The notes under the pieces: model-generated
The model's input: the letters and a program-made list of their open reading frames with translations, nothing else
The model's database searches: none
What the model was told of the DNA's origin: nothing
From: Kribbella sp. VKM Ac-2569
Lineage (GTDB): Bacteria > Actinomycetota > Actinomycetes > Propionibacteriales > Kribbellaceae
Direction of reading: 5' to 3'
DNA: 64,000 nucleotides
Assembly: GCF_004216905.1 (NCBI RefSeq)
Contig: NZ_SGXJ01000004.1
Coordinates: forward strand, 62,001-126,000
Made by a program: the position numbers and the translations under genes
Shown here: piece by piece, positions 8,209 through 14,932 of the stretch
How the letters are laid out: each line of letters begins with the position of its first letter
Position numbering within the stretch: position 1 is the first letter of the stretch

Positions 8209-8255
8209 GGGGTGTGTGATGGTTCCACGCCGTCGAACCATCACACACCCCCTAG
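8205..8255. terminator. perfect 21-bp bidirectional hairpin holding both stop codons
   Basis: The arms 8205-8225 and 8235-8255 are exact reverse complements, with a nine-base loop (CACGCCGTC). The TAG stop of the WYL gene (8206-8208) and the TAG stop of the convergent membrane protein (8252-8254) are the mirror-image ends of the same stem. There is no T-tract, as is common in actinobacteria. It should work in both directions. Confidence 0.8.
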
Positions 8256-8653
8256 GCAACAATCAGGCCGATGCCGAGGGTCAGGACGCCGATCGCGAGG
8301 GAGGTGGCGCCGGCCCAGAGGATCCAGAGGAACTGATTCGGCGCGGTGCGGTCCTTGCCGGCGGACGAGGCGAAGAAGCCGCCGGACATCAGGATCGCGG
8401 CGACCGGGATCCCGAGCCGGCCGACCCACAACCAGAAGCCGGTCAGACCGGTCTGGTCGACGTACAGCAGTCCGACCAGGCTGAAGATCACGAGGACGCC
8501 GGCGTGGGCGTGGCCGGCGCGCGCGAACGACTTCTGGAACCCGGTCATCGGGACCTGACCGCGGACGATCTTGGTCATGAAGTACCCGCCGAACTCGATC
8601 GTCACGACGGTGAGCAGGATGACGCCGGCGATGACGCGCGATGCGTCGGTCAT
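8252..8653 (-). CDS. small four-helix membrane protein
   Basis: A 133-residue integral membrane protein with four predicted helices (ASRVIAGVILLTVVTIEFGGYF, HAHAGVLVIFSLVGLLYV, LGIPVAAILMSGGFFA, FLWILWAGATSLAIGVLTLGIGLIVA). An ARAGHAHAGV motif with closely spaced His residues lies before helix 2; such His residues in small membrane proteins can bind heme or metal, but nothing more is seen. It overlaps the DoxX-like gene by ATGA, so the two form one operon opposite a MerR regulator. I do not recognise a named family with certainty. Confidence 0.75.
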   Translation of the reverse strand: MTDASRVIAGVILLTVVTIEFGGYFMTKIVRGQVPMTGFQKSFARAGHAHAGVLVIFSLVGLLYVDQTGLTGFWLWVGRLGIPVAAILMSGGFFASSAGKDRTAPNQFLWILWAGATSLAIGVLTLGIGLIVA

Positions 8654-9147
8654 GCGTAGACCTCTTCTTTGACAGGCGCGGCTGCGCGGGACGTGAGCGC
8701 TACCCAGAGGGCAACGGCGAGGTACAGGATCTGTTCGGGGATGCGCTGCCAGAGCGGGGTCGCCTCGCCGCCGGCGAACGGCACCTGCGCGACTGCGGCG
8801 TGGATGTTGGCCGGCAGCAGTCCGACGAAGAGTGCGGCCAGCGCGTAGCCGGCGAGCATGCGGGTCGCGGCGATCACCAGGCCGGCGGCGCCGAGCAGTT
8901 CGAGTACGCCGGTGAGGTAGACGAGCGCGTCGGCGTACGGCAGGAACGGCGGGACCATCCGCACCATGTCGGCGTGGTTGGGCATCACCGTCACGCTCGC
9001 CGGGACGAAGTGTGCGCTCGCGGTCAGCAGCAGCATCACCGCCATCGCGTGCGCCGCGGCTTGCGGCCAGGTCGCGAACCGCCGGACGCCGAGCGCGCCC
9101 AGGGCCCGGAAGCCGACGGTCCCCAGGATCAGTACGAGCGGGATCAT
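8650..9147 (-). CDS. DoxX-like membrane protein
   Basis: A 165-residue four-helix membrane protein of the DoxX/DoxD-like class. The typical pattern is present: a first helix followed by a short polar loop with FVPA, then PYADALVYLTGVLELLGAAGLVI as the GxxE-containing helix, and YALAALFVGLLPANIHAAV. A perfect AAGGAGG Shine-Dalgarno lies eight bases before ATG 9147. It leads a two-gene operon with the small membrane protein and is divergent from the MerR regulator, whose operator overlaps its promoter. Relatives are linked to redox or quinone metabolism; the exact role is unknown. Confidence 0.8.
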   Translation of the reverse strand: MIPLVLILGTVGFRALGALGVRRFATWPQAAAHAMAVMLLLTASAHFVPASVTVMPNHADMVRMVPPFLPYADALVYLTGVLELLGAAGLVIAATRMLAGYALAALFVGLLPANIHAAVAQVPFAGGEATPLWQRIPEQILYLAVALWVALTSRAAAPVKEEVYA

Positions 9148-9160
9148 CCGGCTCGCCTCC

Positions 9161-9206
9161 TTATGGATAGTTCAGATATCCGCTTATGGATACTGATACT
9201 ATCCAT
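9161..9206. promoter_or_regulatory. MerR-type operator with repeated TTATGGATA
   Basis: TTATGGATA occurs at 9161-9169 and again at 9184-9192, 23 bp apart. The second copy makes a perfect dyad with TATCCAT at 9200-9206 (ATGGATA, seven-base spacer, TATCCAT). The cluster fills the 82-bp gap between the DoxX operon and the MerR gene, and fits a MerR-family site controlling both directions. An AGGAAGG ribosome-binding site follows at 9218-9224. Confidence 0.55.
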
Positions 9207-9229
9207 CACAGACAACAGGAAGGCAAGCG

Positions 9230-9862
9230 ATGCGAATCGGGGAACTCAGCAAAGCCACCGACGTCCCGGTGCCGACGATCAAGTACTACCTGCGCGAAGG
9301 CCTGCTACCCGCCGGCGAACTCAGCAGCCCGAACCAGGCGTCGTACGGCGACACACACGTCCGCCGGCTCCGCCTGATCCGCGCACTGATCGAACTCGCA
9401 CAGGTCCCGGTCGCCACGGTCAAGGAGATCCTCGAGTCACTCGACTCCGATACCGAGCCTCTGCACGAACAGATCGGCCGCGCCCATCGCGCACTCACGC
9501 CGACTCGCCGCCTGTCCGCCACCGACGAGGCGCGGACTGCCGCCACCACGCAGGTCACCGGCCTGATTGCCGACCGCGGCTGGTCCGTCGACCCCGAGGC
9601 ACCCGCGCTCGCCACGCTCATCGACACCGTCGCCGCACTCCGCACACTCGGCCAGGACAACCTCGTCGCCCACCTCGACACCTACGCCGACGCGGTCGAA
9701 CGCTTCACCCAGTTCGAGATCGATGCCGTCACCACGAACCCCACCCGCGACCAACTGGCCGAATCAGTTGTCATCGGCACCATCCTCGGCGAAACCCTGA
9801 TCGCCTCACTCCGGCTACTCGCCCAGGAATCCATCTCCGCGGACCGCTGGAAGAACCGCTAG
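9230..9862 (+). CDS. MerR family transcriptional regulator
   Basis: A 210-residue regulator. Residues 1-70 are a MerR winged helix (MRIGELSKATDVPVPTIKYY, LREGLLPAG, then YGDTHVRRLRLIRALIEL and VATVKEILESL). The remaining 140 residues form an alpha-helical effector domain with no cysteine metal-site pattern, so an organic ligand is more likely than a metal. It is divergent from the DoxX-membrane-protein operon. Its TAG stop shares CTAG 9859-9862 with the convergent MarR stop. Confidence 0.9.
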   Translation: MRIGELSKATDVPVPTIKYYLREGLLPAGELSSPNQASYGDTHVRRLRLIRALIELAQVPVATVKEILESLDSDTEPLHEQIGRAHRALTPTRRLSATDEARTAATTQVTGLIADRGWSVDPEAPALATLIDTVAALRTLGQDNLVAHLDTYADAVERFTQFEIDAVTTNPTRDQLAESVVIGTILGETLIASLRLLAQESISADRWKNR

Positions 9863-10332
9863 CAGTCGCCGAGGAGTCCCGGGAGGAGCTTCGTCATCGC
9901 CTTGTGCAGAGCACGGCGGTCGGTCTCGGTCAGCGGGTCGAAGACCAGTTGGCGAACAAGTTCGACATGCCCCGGCGCAGCCTTCACGAGCTCTGCGTGG
10001 CCCTCGGACGTGAGGATCGCATTGGTGAAGCGGCCGTCGTCCGGGTCGGATTCCCGCCGTACCAGACCGCGGTTCTCCAGGCGGCGGATGAGGTGGGACA
10101 GCCGGGAGAGCTCGGAGTTGGTCAGGATCGCGAGCTGGCTCAGCCGCATCGTGTGATCAGGCTGGTCCGAGAGCCCGGCGAGAACGTAGTACTCCAGGAA
10201 ACTCAGGTTGGAGTCGCGTTGCAGCTGCTCGCCAAGCTCCCCCGTGAGTAGCGCCATGACCAGCTGCAGCGTCTTCCAGGTCTCCAGCTCGTCGGCTGTC
10301 AGCCACCGCGGCTCGGCCGCCTCCTTCCCCAT
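9859..10332 (-). CDS. MarR family transcriptional regulator
   Basis: A 157-residue MarR protein. The wHTH spans about residues 45-110: LEYYVLAGLSDQPDHTMRLSQLAIL, then SELSRLSHLIRRLENRGLVRRESDPDDGRFTNAILT, which is the recognition helix plus the DxR wing. ATG 10332 is used; the frame could extend to 10392, but that would cover the operator region. It is divergent from an FMN reductase/DoxX operon, and two TGAATGTTCA sites lie between them, so it probably represses that operon and itself in response to a redox-active or phenolic ligand. Confidence 0.9.
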   Translation of the reverse strand: MGKEAAEPRWLTADELETWKTLQLVMALLTGELGEQLQRDSNLSFLEYYVLAGLSDQPDHTMRLSQLAILTNSELSRLSHLIRRLENRGLVRRESDPDDGRFTNAILTSEGHAELVKAAPGHVELVRQLVFDPLTETDRRALHKAMTKLLPGLLGDC

Positions 10333-10359
10333 GCCTGCAGCATAGCCATCGACGCAATG

Positions 10360-10404
10360 ACTTGAATGTTCATGTATCGTGATTGATGACATGAATGTTC
10401 AAGT
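10360..10404. promoter_or_regulatory. twin MarR boxes, TGAATGTTCA
   Basis: TGAATGTTCA occurs at 10363-10372 and 10392-10401, 29 bp apart. The flanking bases make the two 15-mers (10360-10374 and 10390-10404) reverse complements of each other except at the central three bases, so the whole 45-bp region is a large imperfect dyad made of two small ones. This is the classic layout for MarR operators in a divergent promoter. Confidence 0.65.
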
Positions 10405-10429
10405 CAATCCCTCTGAAGGAGTCGTCGCC

Positions 10430-11011
10430 ATGAGCGACCTGAAGATCGCGATCATCCTCGGCAGCACCCGGCCCGGGCGGAACGGGAAGGCGGTGGCCGA
10501 CTGGGTGCTGTCCCAGGCGGAGCGCCGGACCGACGCGACGTACGAGTTGATCGATCTGGTCGACTACCCGCTGCCCCACCTGGACGAGGCCATGCCGCCG
10601 TCGGCCGGGCAGTACGCCGGCGAGCGCACGAAGGCGTGGGCCGAGAAGATCGCGGCGTACGACGGGTTCGTGTTCGTCACGCCGGAGTACAACCACTCCA
10701 CGTCCGGCGTACTGAAGAACGCGATCGACTACTTGTACGCCGAGTGGAACAACAAGGCCGCCGGCTTCGTGTCGTACGGCTCGCTCGGCGGAACGCGGGC
10801 GATCGAGCACCTGCGTGCCATCAGTGCGGAACTCCAGCTCGCCGACGTACGTCAGCAGCTGTCGTTCTCGCTCTTCACCGACTTCGAGAACTTCTCGGTC
10901 TTCCGGCCGGCACCGCAGTACGCCGACCAGGCAACCGTCCTGTTCGACCAGCTCGAGTCGTGGGCGGCCGCCCTCAAGCAGATTCGCGTCGGGGAGCCGG
11001 TGGCGGCATGA
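10430..11011 (+). CDS. NADPH-dependent FMN reductase
   Basis: A 193-residue flavodoxin-like oxidoreductase of the FMN_red/ChrR-like family. The phosphate-binding motif GSTRPGRNGKAVADW lies at about residues 11-25, and TPEYNHSTSGVLKNAIDYLY at about 85-105 is the flavin-binding signature, followed by SYGSLGGTRAIEHLR. It should reduce quinones, flavins or nitro/azo compounds with NAD(P)H. GAAGGAG lies eight bases before ATG 10430; an in-frame upstream ATG at 10379 would run through the MarR boxes. It heads an operon with a DoxX protein under probable MarR control, pointing to quinone or electrophile stress. Confidence 0.92.
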   Translation: MSDLKIAIILGSTRPGRNGKAVADWVLSQAERRTDATYELIDLVDYPLPHLDEAMPPSAGQYAGERTKAWAEKIAAYDGFVFVTPEYNHSTSGVLKNAIDYLYAEWNNKAAGFVSYGSLGGTRAIEHLRAISAELQLADVRQQLSFSLFTDFENFSVFRPAPQYADQATVLFDQLESWAAALKQIRVGEPVAA

Positions 11012-11370
11012 ACGTCGTCGTGTGGATCGTCTCCGGGCTGCTCGCCGCGATGTTTCTGATGTCCGGCGTGATGAAGGTGCCGGCCACGAAGGCGTCGCTG
11101 GCCGGCAATCCCCGGATGGGCTGGGCGGCCCCGTTCCCGATCGAACTGATCAAGGTCATCGGCGTCGCGGAGATCGCCGGCGCCGCCGGCCTGATCCTCC
11201 CCCGCGCCTTCGACCTCGCCACCTGGCTGGTCCCCGCCGCAGCCATCGGCCTGGCCGTCGTCATGATCGGCGCCATCATCACCCACACCCGCCGCTCCGA
11301 ATTCTCGAGCGTCGCCGTCAACGCCGTACTGCTCGCCCTGGCAGTCTTCGTAGCAATCGAACGCCTCTGA
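11008..11370 (+). CDS. DoxX family membrane protein
   Basis: A 120-residue four-helix membrane protein of the DoxX family (MSGVMKVPATKASLAGNPRMGW between helices 1 and 2, then VIGVAEIAGAAGLILP as the GxxE helix). ATG 11008 overlaps the FMN reductase stop (ATGA), so the two are translationally coupled. The pairing with a quinone-reductase-like flavoprotein and a MarR regulator suggests a membrane redox or detoxification function. This is the second DoxX protein within 2.5 kb. Confidence 0.85.
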   Translation: MNVVVWIVSGLLAAMFLMSGVMKVPATKASLAGNPRMGWAAPFPIELIKVIGVAEIAGAAGLILPRAFDLATWLVPAAAIGLAVVMIGAIITHTRRSEFSSVAVNAVLLALAVFVAIERL

Positions 11371-11371
11371 A

Positions 11372-13225
11372 TTACCCGTCGTGCGCCATATCCACGAACC
11401 GTGAGTAGTGCCCCTGGAAGGCAACGACCACATCCGCAGTCGGCCCGTTCCGGTGCTTGGCGACAATAAAGTCCGCCTCCCCGGGCCGGGTCGACTCACG
11501 TTCATACGCATCCTCACGATGCAGCAGGATGACAACGTCGGCATCCTGTTCCAGGCTGCCGCTCTCGCGGAGGTCGGAGGCCATGGGGCGTTTGTCGGAG
11601 CGTTGTTCGGAGCCTCGGTTGAGCTGACAGATGGCTACTACGGGGAGCTCCAGTTCCTTGGCGAGGAGCTTGATGGAGCGGGAGAACTCGGAGACTTCCA
11701 GCTGGCGGGACTCGACCTTCTTGCCGGATGTCATCAGCTGGAGGTAGTCGATGACGATCAGTTTGAGGTCGTGGCGCTGTTTGAGGCGGCGGGCCTTGGC
11801 GCGGATCTCCATCATCGTCAGGTTCGGCGAGTCGTCGATGAACAGCGGGGCCTCGGAGACCTCGCCCATCTTGCGGGCCAGGCGGGCCCAGTCCTCGTCG
11901 GTCATCTTGCCGTTGCGCATGTGGTGCAGCGGGACCTTCGCCTCCGCCGACAGCAGACGCATGGTGATCTCGTTGCGGCTCATCTCCAGCGAGAAGATGC
12001 ACGAGGTCAGGCCGTGCTTGATCGAGCAGGACCGGGCGAAGTCCAGGCCGAGGGTGGAGTTGTGGGTCGGGATCATCGTCTTGCCGGCCAGGTACAGGTG
12101 GTCGGCGTTGTCGACCTCGACGCACCGCACCGGCACGCTGTCGACTGGGTCGACCCATTCGAGCCGCCGCTCGCCTTCACCGTGCAGCGCGGCCGGGAAG
12201 CCGTGCCCGGTGATCTGCCGCGGCGCCGACCCGGGGATCGGCGGTGTCAGCCCGGGACTCGCCGACATCGCCGTGTACAGGTCGGCGGTCGTGCAGACCA
12301 CCGGGCGGCCGCCGTCCTCGACGCGCCACTGGTGCTCGGCGTCGGCGACGATCGTGCTGCCGTCCGAGAACGACAGCCGGAAGCACGGCCGGTCGATCAT
12401 CACCTCGGTCGCCGCGACCACCGTGGTCGGAAGCCCGTCGGCGTCCAGCAACTGGTCGCCGATCGCGACCTCGGCCATCGTGGTCCAGCCGGTCGGCGTC
12501 GGCAGCGGGGTGTCGAGCGCGAGCGCCTTCCCCATCGCGGGACGGGCGGCGACGATGATCATCTGGCCGGGGTGCAGGCCGTTGGTCAGCTCGTCCAGGT
12601 CGGTGAACCCGGTCGGTACGCCGACCATCGCGTCACCGCGGGAGTCGATCGCCTCGATCTCGTCGAGGGCGCCCTCCATGATGTCCTTCAGCGGCGCGTA
12701 GTCCTCGGCGGTCCGCTTCTCGGTGACCGAGTAGATCTCCGCCTGCGCCTCGTCGACGACGTCGTCGACCTCGCCCTCACCGGCATACCCGAGCTGGACG
12801 ATCTTCGTGCCGGCCTCGACCAGGCGGCGCAGGATCGCCTTCTCCCGGACGATGTGCGCGTAGTAGCTGGCGTTGGCCGCGAGCGGGACGGACGCGACCA
12901 GGGTGTGAACGTACGGCGCGCCGCCGATCCGGGTCATCTCGCCGCGCTTGTTGAGCTCGGCCGCGACCGTGATCGCGTCGGCCGGCTCACCCCGCGCATA
13001 CAGGTCGGTGATCGCGTCGAAGACGGCCTCGTGCGCCGGGCGGTAGAAGTCCGTGCTGCGCAGATTCTCGATCACATCGGCGATCGCATCCTTGCTCAGC
13101 ATCATCGCGCCGAGCACACACTGCTCGGCCGCGAGATCCTGGGGAGGGGTGCGGTCGAAGCCCATCTCGGGACGCCGCTCTTCGTGGCCGCCGTCCTGGC
13201 CCCCGCGGAACTCCGCCACGCTCAC
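11372..13225 (-). CDS. dnaB: replicative DNA helicase DnaB with in-frame intein
   Basis: The replicative hexameric helicase. The encoded precursor is 617 residues; removal of a 156-residue intein leaves 461, the usual DnaB length. The N-terminal domain begins FDRTPPQDLAAEQCVLGAMM. The RecA-like domain has ARPAMGK, interrupted by the intein exactly inside the P-loop, and resumes with STLGLDFARS. Walker B is LIVIDYLQLM, followed by LSRSIKLLAKEL-type motif H3 (EFSRSIKLLAKELELPVVAICQLNRG) and SDLRESGSLEQDADVVILLHR. GTG 13225 is nine bases after a perfect AGGAGG; a frame to 13465 has no Shine-Dalgarno and encodes unrelated sequence. The stop lies one base from the convergent DoxX stop. Confidence 0.97.
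   Translation of the reverse strand: MSVAEFRGGQDGGHEERRPEMGFDRTPPQDLAAEQCVLGAMMLSKDAIADVIENLRSTDFYRPAHEAVFDAITDLYARGEPADAITVAAELNKRGEMTRIGGAPYVHTLVASVPLAANASYYAHIVREKAILRRLVEAGTKIVQLGYAGEGEVDDVVDEAQAEIYSVTEKRTAEDYAPLKDIMEGALDEIEAIDSRGDAMVGVPTGFTDLDELTNGLHPGQMIIVAARPAMGKALALDTPLPTPTGWTTMAEVAIGDQLLDADGLPTTVVAATEVMIDRPCFRLSFSDGSTIVADAEHQWRVEDGGRPVVCTTADLYTAMSASPGLTPPIPGSAPRQITGHGFPAALHGEGERRLEWVDPVDSVPVRCVEVDNADHLYLAGKTMIPTHNSTLGLDFARSCSIKHGLTSCIFSLEMSRNEITMRLLSAEAKVPLHHMRNGKMTDEDWARLARKMGEVSEAPLFIDDSPNLTMMEIRAKARRLKQRHDLKLIVIDYLQLMTSGKKVESRQLEVSEFSRSIKLLAKELELPVVAICQLNRGSEQRSDKRPMASDLRESGSLEQDADVVILLHREDAYERESTRPGEADFIVAKHRNGPTADVVVAFQGHYSRFVDMAHDG
12059..12526 (-). other. class-3-type mini-intein in the DnaB P-loop
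   Basis: A 156-residue insertion from Ala1 (ALALDTPLPTPTGW) to Asn156 (MIPTHN), followed by extein Ser+1. It splits GK from ST in Walker A. The first residue is Ala, not Cys/Ser, so a normal class 1 first step is impossible. The class 3 W-C-T triad is readable: Trp67 two residues after the block B His (AEHQW), Cys135 in block F (VRCVEV) and Thr154 in block G (PTHN). There is no room for a homing endonuclease (no LAGLIDADG block), so it is a mini-intein that can splice but not home. Mycobacterial DnaB proteins carry inteins of this class at P-loop positions. Confidence 0.9.
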
Positions 13226-13568
13226 TTCGTCCGACCTCCTCGTCCGCCTGCTGCCCAGCCACCGCCGGCCGGTTCGAACACCTGATCGAACCCTAGCCAG
13301 GCCCACCGACAGTCTTCGGCGACAGGCCTCGCGACCGTACGCCGGTCGCGACACCAAAGGCCACTCGGTCGTCCACACCCCCTGTGGACGACCCGTGGAT
13401 AACCCCCGGAAGGGGTGTGCACAGGTTGGGCACAACCCTGTGGATATCTGGGGACAAGAACCCACAACAGACCCGTGACCTGCGGTTTCTCTAGTTCACA
13501 ACTGTGGAGAAGAAAAAGTCTGAGACCAATTTCCGACGCGCCCGCGAGTCCTGGGTAACCTCGCTCCG
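13226..13568. other. dnaB-MATE divergent spacer with hairpins
   Basis: This is 343 bp without a gene. The dnaB-proximal half holds two small dyads that would fold in the dnaB leader RNA: GGTTCGA/TCGAACC (13271-13292) and GCGACCG/CGGTCGC (13331-13349). The other half holds the DnaA-box-like cluster described separately. On the plus strand TAACCT at 13556-13561, a TAnnnT -10, ends seven bases before GTG 13569, so the MATE mRNA is probably leaderless. Confidence 0.6.
13367..13511. promoter_or_regulatory. cluster of five DnaA-box-like sites upstream of dnaB
   Basis: Compared with TTATCCACA, five 9-mers match at 7-8 positions: TCGTCCACA (13369-13377, plus), the same sequence on the minus strand (13383-13391), TTATCCACG (13394-13402, minus), ATATCCACA (13439-13447, minus) and TTCTCCACA (13503-13511, minus). 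The first two form a perfect 11-bp inverted repeat (13367-13377 and 13383-13393) with a CCCCC spacer. There is no AT-rich unwinding region and no dnaA gene, so DnaA-dependent control of dnaB transcription, or DnaA titration, is likelier than an origin. Confidence 0.5.
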
Positions 13569-14891
13569 GTGAGAGGTCGACGATGGGTGGGCGAACAGGA
13601 CCGGGAGATCCTCCGGCTTGCCGTCCCGGCGTTCTTCGCCCTGGTGTCCGAGCCGCTGATGCTGCTCGCGGACTCCGCGATCGTCGGCCACCTGGGCACC
13701 CCGCAGCTCGCCGCGCTCGGCGTCGCGGGGACCATCCTGCAGACCCTCGTCGGCATCTGCGTCTTCCTCGCGTACGGCACCACGTCCGCGGTCGCCCGCC
13801 GGATCGGCGCCGGCGACCACAAGGGCGCACTGGCCCAGGGCATCGACGGGCTGTGGCTGGCGTTGCTGCTGGGCGTCGTACTCGCGCTCCTCGGACTGGT
13901 GCTCGCGCCGCAGGCCATCGCGGCGTTCGACCCGTCACCGGAGGTCGCCGACTACGCGGTGATGTACCTGCGGATCTCCTGCTTCGGCATCCCGTCGATG
14001 CTGCTCCTGCTCGCCGCCACCGGCGTACTGCGGGGTCTGCAGGACACGAAGACCCCGATGGTCGTCGCGATCACCGCCAACCTCGCCAACATCGGGCTGA
14101 ACGTCCTGCTCGTGTACGGCCTCGATCTGGATATCGCAGGCTCCGCCCTGGGTACGGCGCTCGCGCAGACCGGCGCCGGTGTTGCGCTGGTCGTGGTGGT
14201 GGTCCGTGGCGCCCGCCGCGACGGCGCCAAGCTCCGCCCCGATCGACCCGGGATCCTGGCCTCCGCGCAGATGGGCGTACCGCTCGTCGTACGCACGCTG
14301 ACGCTGCGCGCGGCGATCATCCTGCTCACATTCGTCGCCACGGCCCTCGGTACGACGTCCGTCGCGGCCCACCAGGTCGCCTTCACGCTGTGGTCGTTCC
14401 TCGCACTCGCCCTGGACGCCATCGCGATCGCCGCGCAAGCGCTCACCGGCCGCGCGCTGGGCGCCGGCGACGTCGCGGGGACCCGCGCGATCACCCGCCG
14501 GATGATGTGGTGGGGCCTGTTCTCCGGGCTGATCGGCGGCCTCGCGCTCTGGGGACTGCGCGACGTCTACGTCCCGTGGTTCACCAGCGACCCCGAGGTA
14601 CGTCGTACGCTCGCCGCCATCCTGATCGTGTCCGCGTTGTGGCAGCCGATCAACGGAGTCGTGTTCGTGCTGGACGGCGTACTCATCGGCGCCGGGGACG
14701 GGCGGTACCTCGCAGCGGCCGGAATCGTCGCGCTCGTGCTGTACGTCCCGCTCGCGCTGGCGGTGCTCTGGCTCGGCGGCGGGATCGTGGCGCTGTGGTG
14801 GGCGTTCGGCGGGTACATGCTGCTGCGATTCCTCACGCTGACCACGCGTGAGCGCCGTGACGCCTGGCTGGTGACCGGGGCTACCCGCTGA
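13569..14891 (+). CDS. MATE family efflux transporter (DinF-like)
   Basis: A 440-residue membrane protein with twelve predicted helices arranged in two related halves, typical of MATE cation-coupled multidrug exporters of the DinF branch. Characteristic stretches are LADSAIVGHLGTPQLAALGVAG near residues 32-54 and the equivalent LTFVATALGTTSVAAHQVAF in the second half near 260, plus GVLRGLQDTKTPM near 145. GTG 13569 has no ribosome-binding site but follows a -10 element at the right distance for a leaderless start. It is divergent from dnaB across the DnaA-box-like cluster. Confidence 0.92.
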   Translation: MRGRRWVGEQDREILRLAVPAFFALVSEPLMLLADSAIVGHLGTPQLAALGVAGTILQTLVGICVFLAYGTTSAVARRIGAGDHKGALAQGIDGLWLALLLGVVLALLGLVLAPQAIAAFDPSPEVADYAVMYLRISCFGIPSMLLLLAATGVLRGLQDTKTPMVVAITANLANIGLNVLLVYGLDLDIAGSALGTALAQTGAGVALVVVVVRGARRDGAKLRPDRPGILASAQMGVPLVVRTLTLRAAIILLTFVATALGTTSVAAHQVAFTLWSFLALALDAIAIAAQALTGRALGAGDVAGTRAITRRMMWWGLFSGLIGGLALWGLRDVYVPWFTSDPEVRRTLAAILIVSALWQPINGVVFVLDGVLIGAGDGRYLAAAGIVALVLYVPLALAVLWLGGGIVALWWAFGGYMLLRFLTLTTRERRDAWLVTGATR

Positions 14892-14932
14892 CCCTGCGGT
14901 GCGGCATCGTGGATCAGAAGGAAAGGAGCGGC

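Noticed and set aside
11408..13285. 625-residue plus-strand open frame opposite dnaB
   Set aside because: It is antisense to a certain DnaB gene, rich in Arg/Gly/Val from mirrored codons, has no family motif and exists only because GC-rich third positions remove stops.
13271..13292. tRNA gene, suggested by GGTTCGAAC
   Set aside because: The surrounding bases do not form acceptor, D or anticodon stems; the motif is part of a short inverted repeat.
13226..13568. Chromosomal origin oriC
   Set aside because: There are DnaA-box-like sites but no dnaA or dnaN neighbour and no AT-rich unwinding stretch; several boxes are imperfect.
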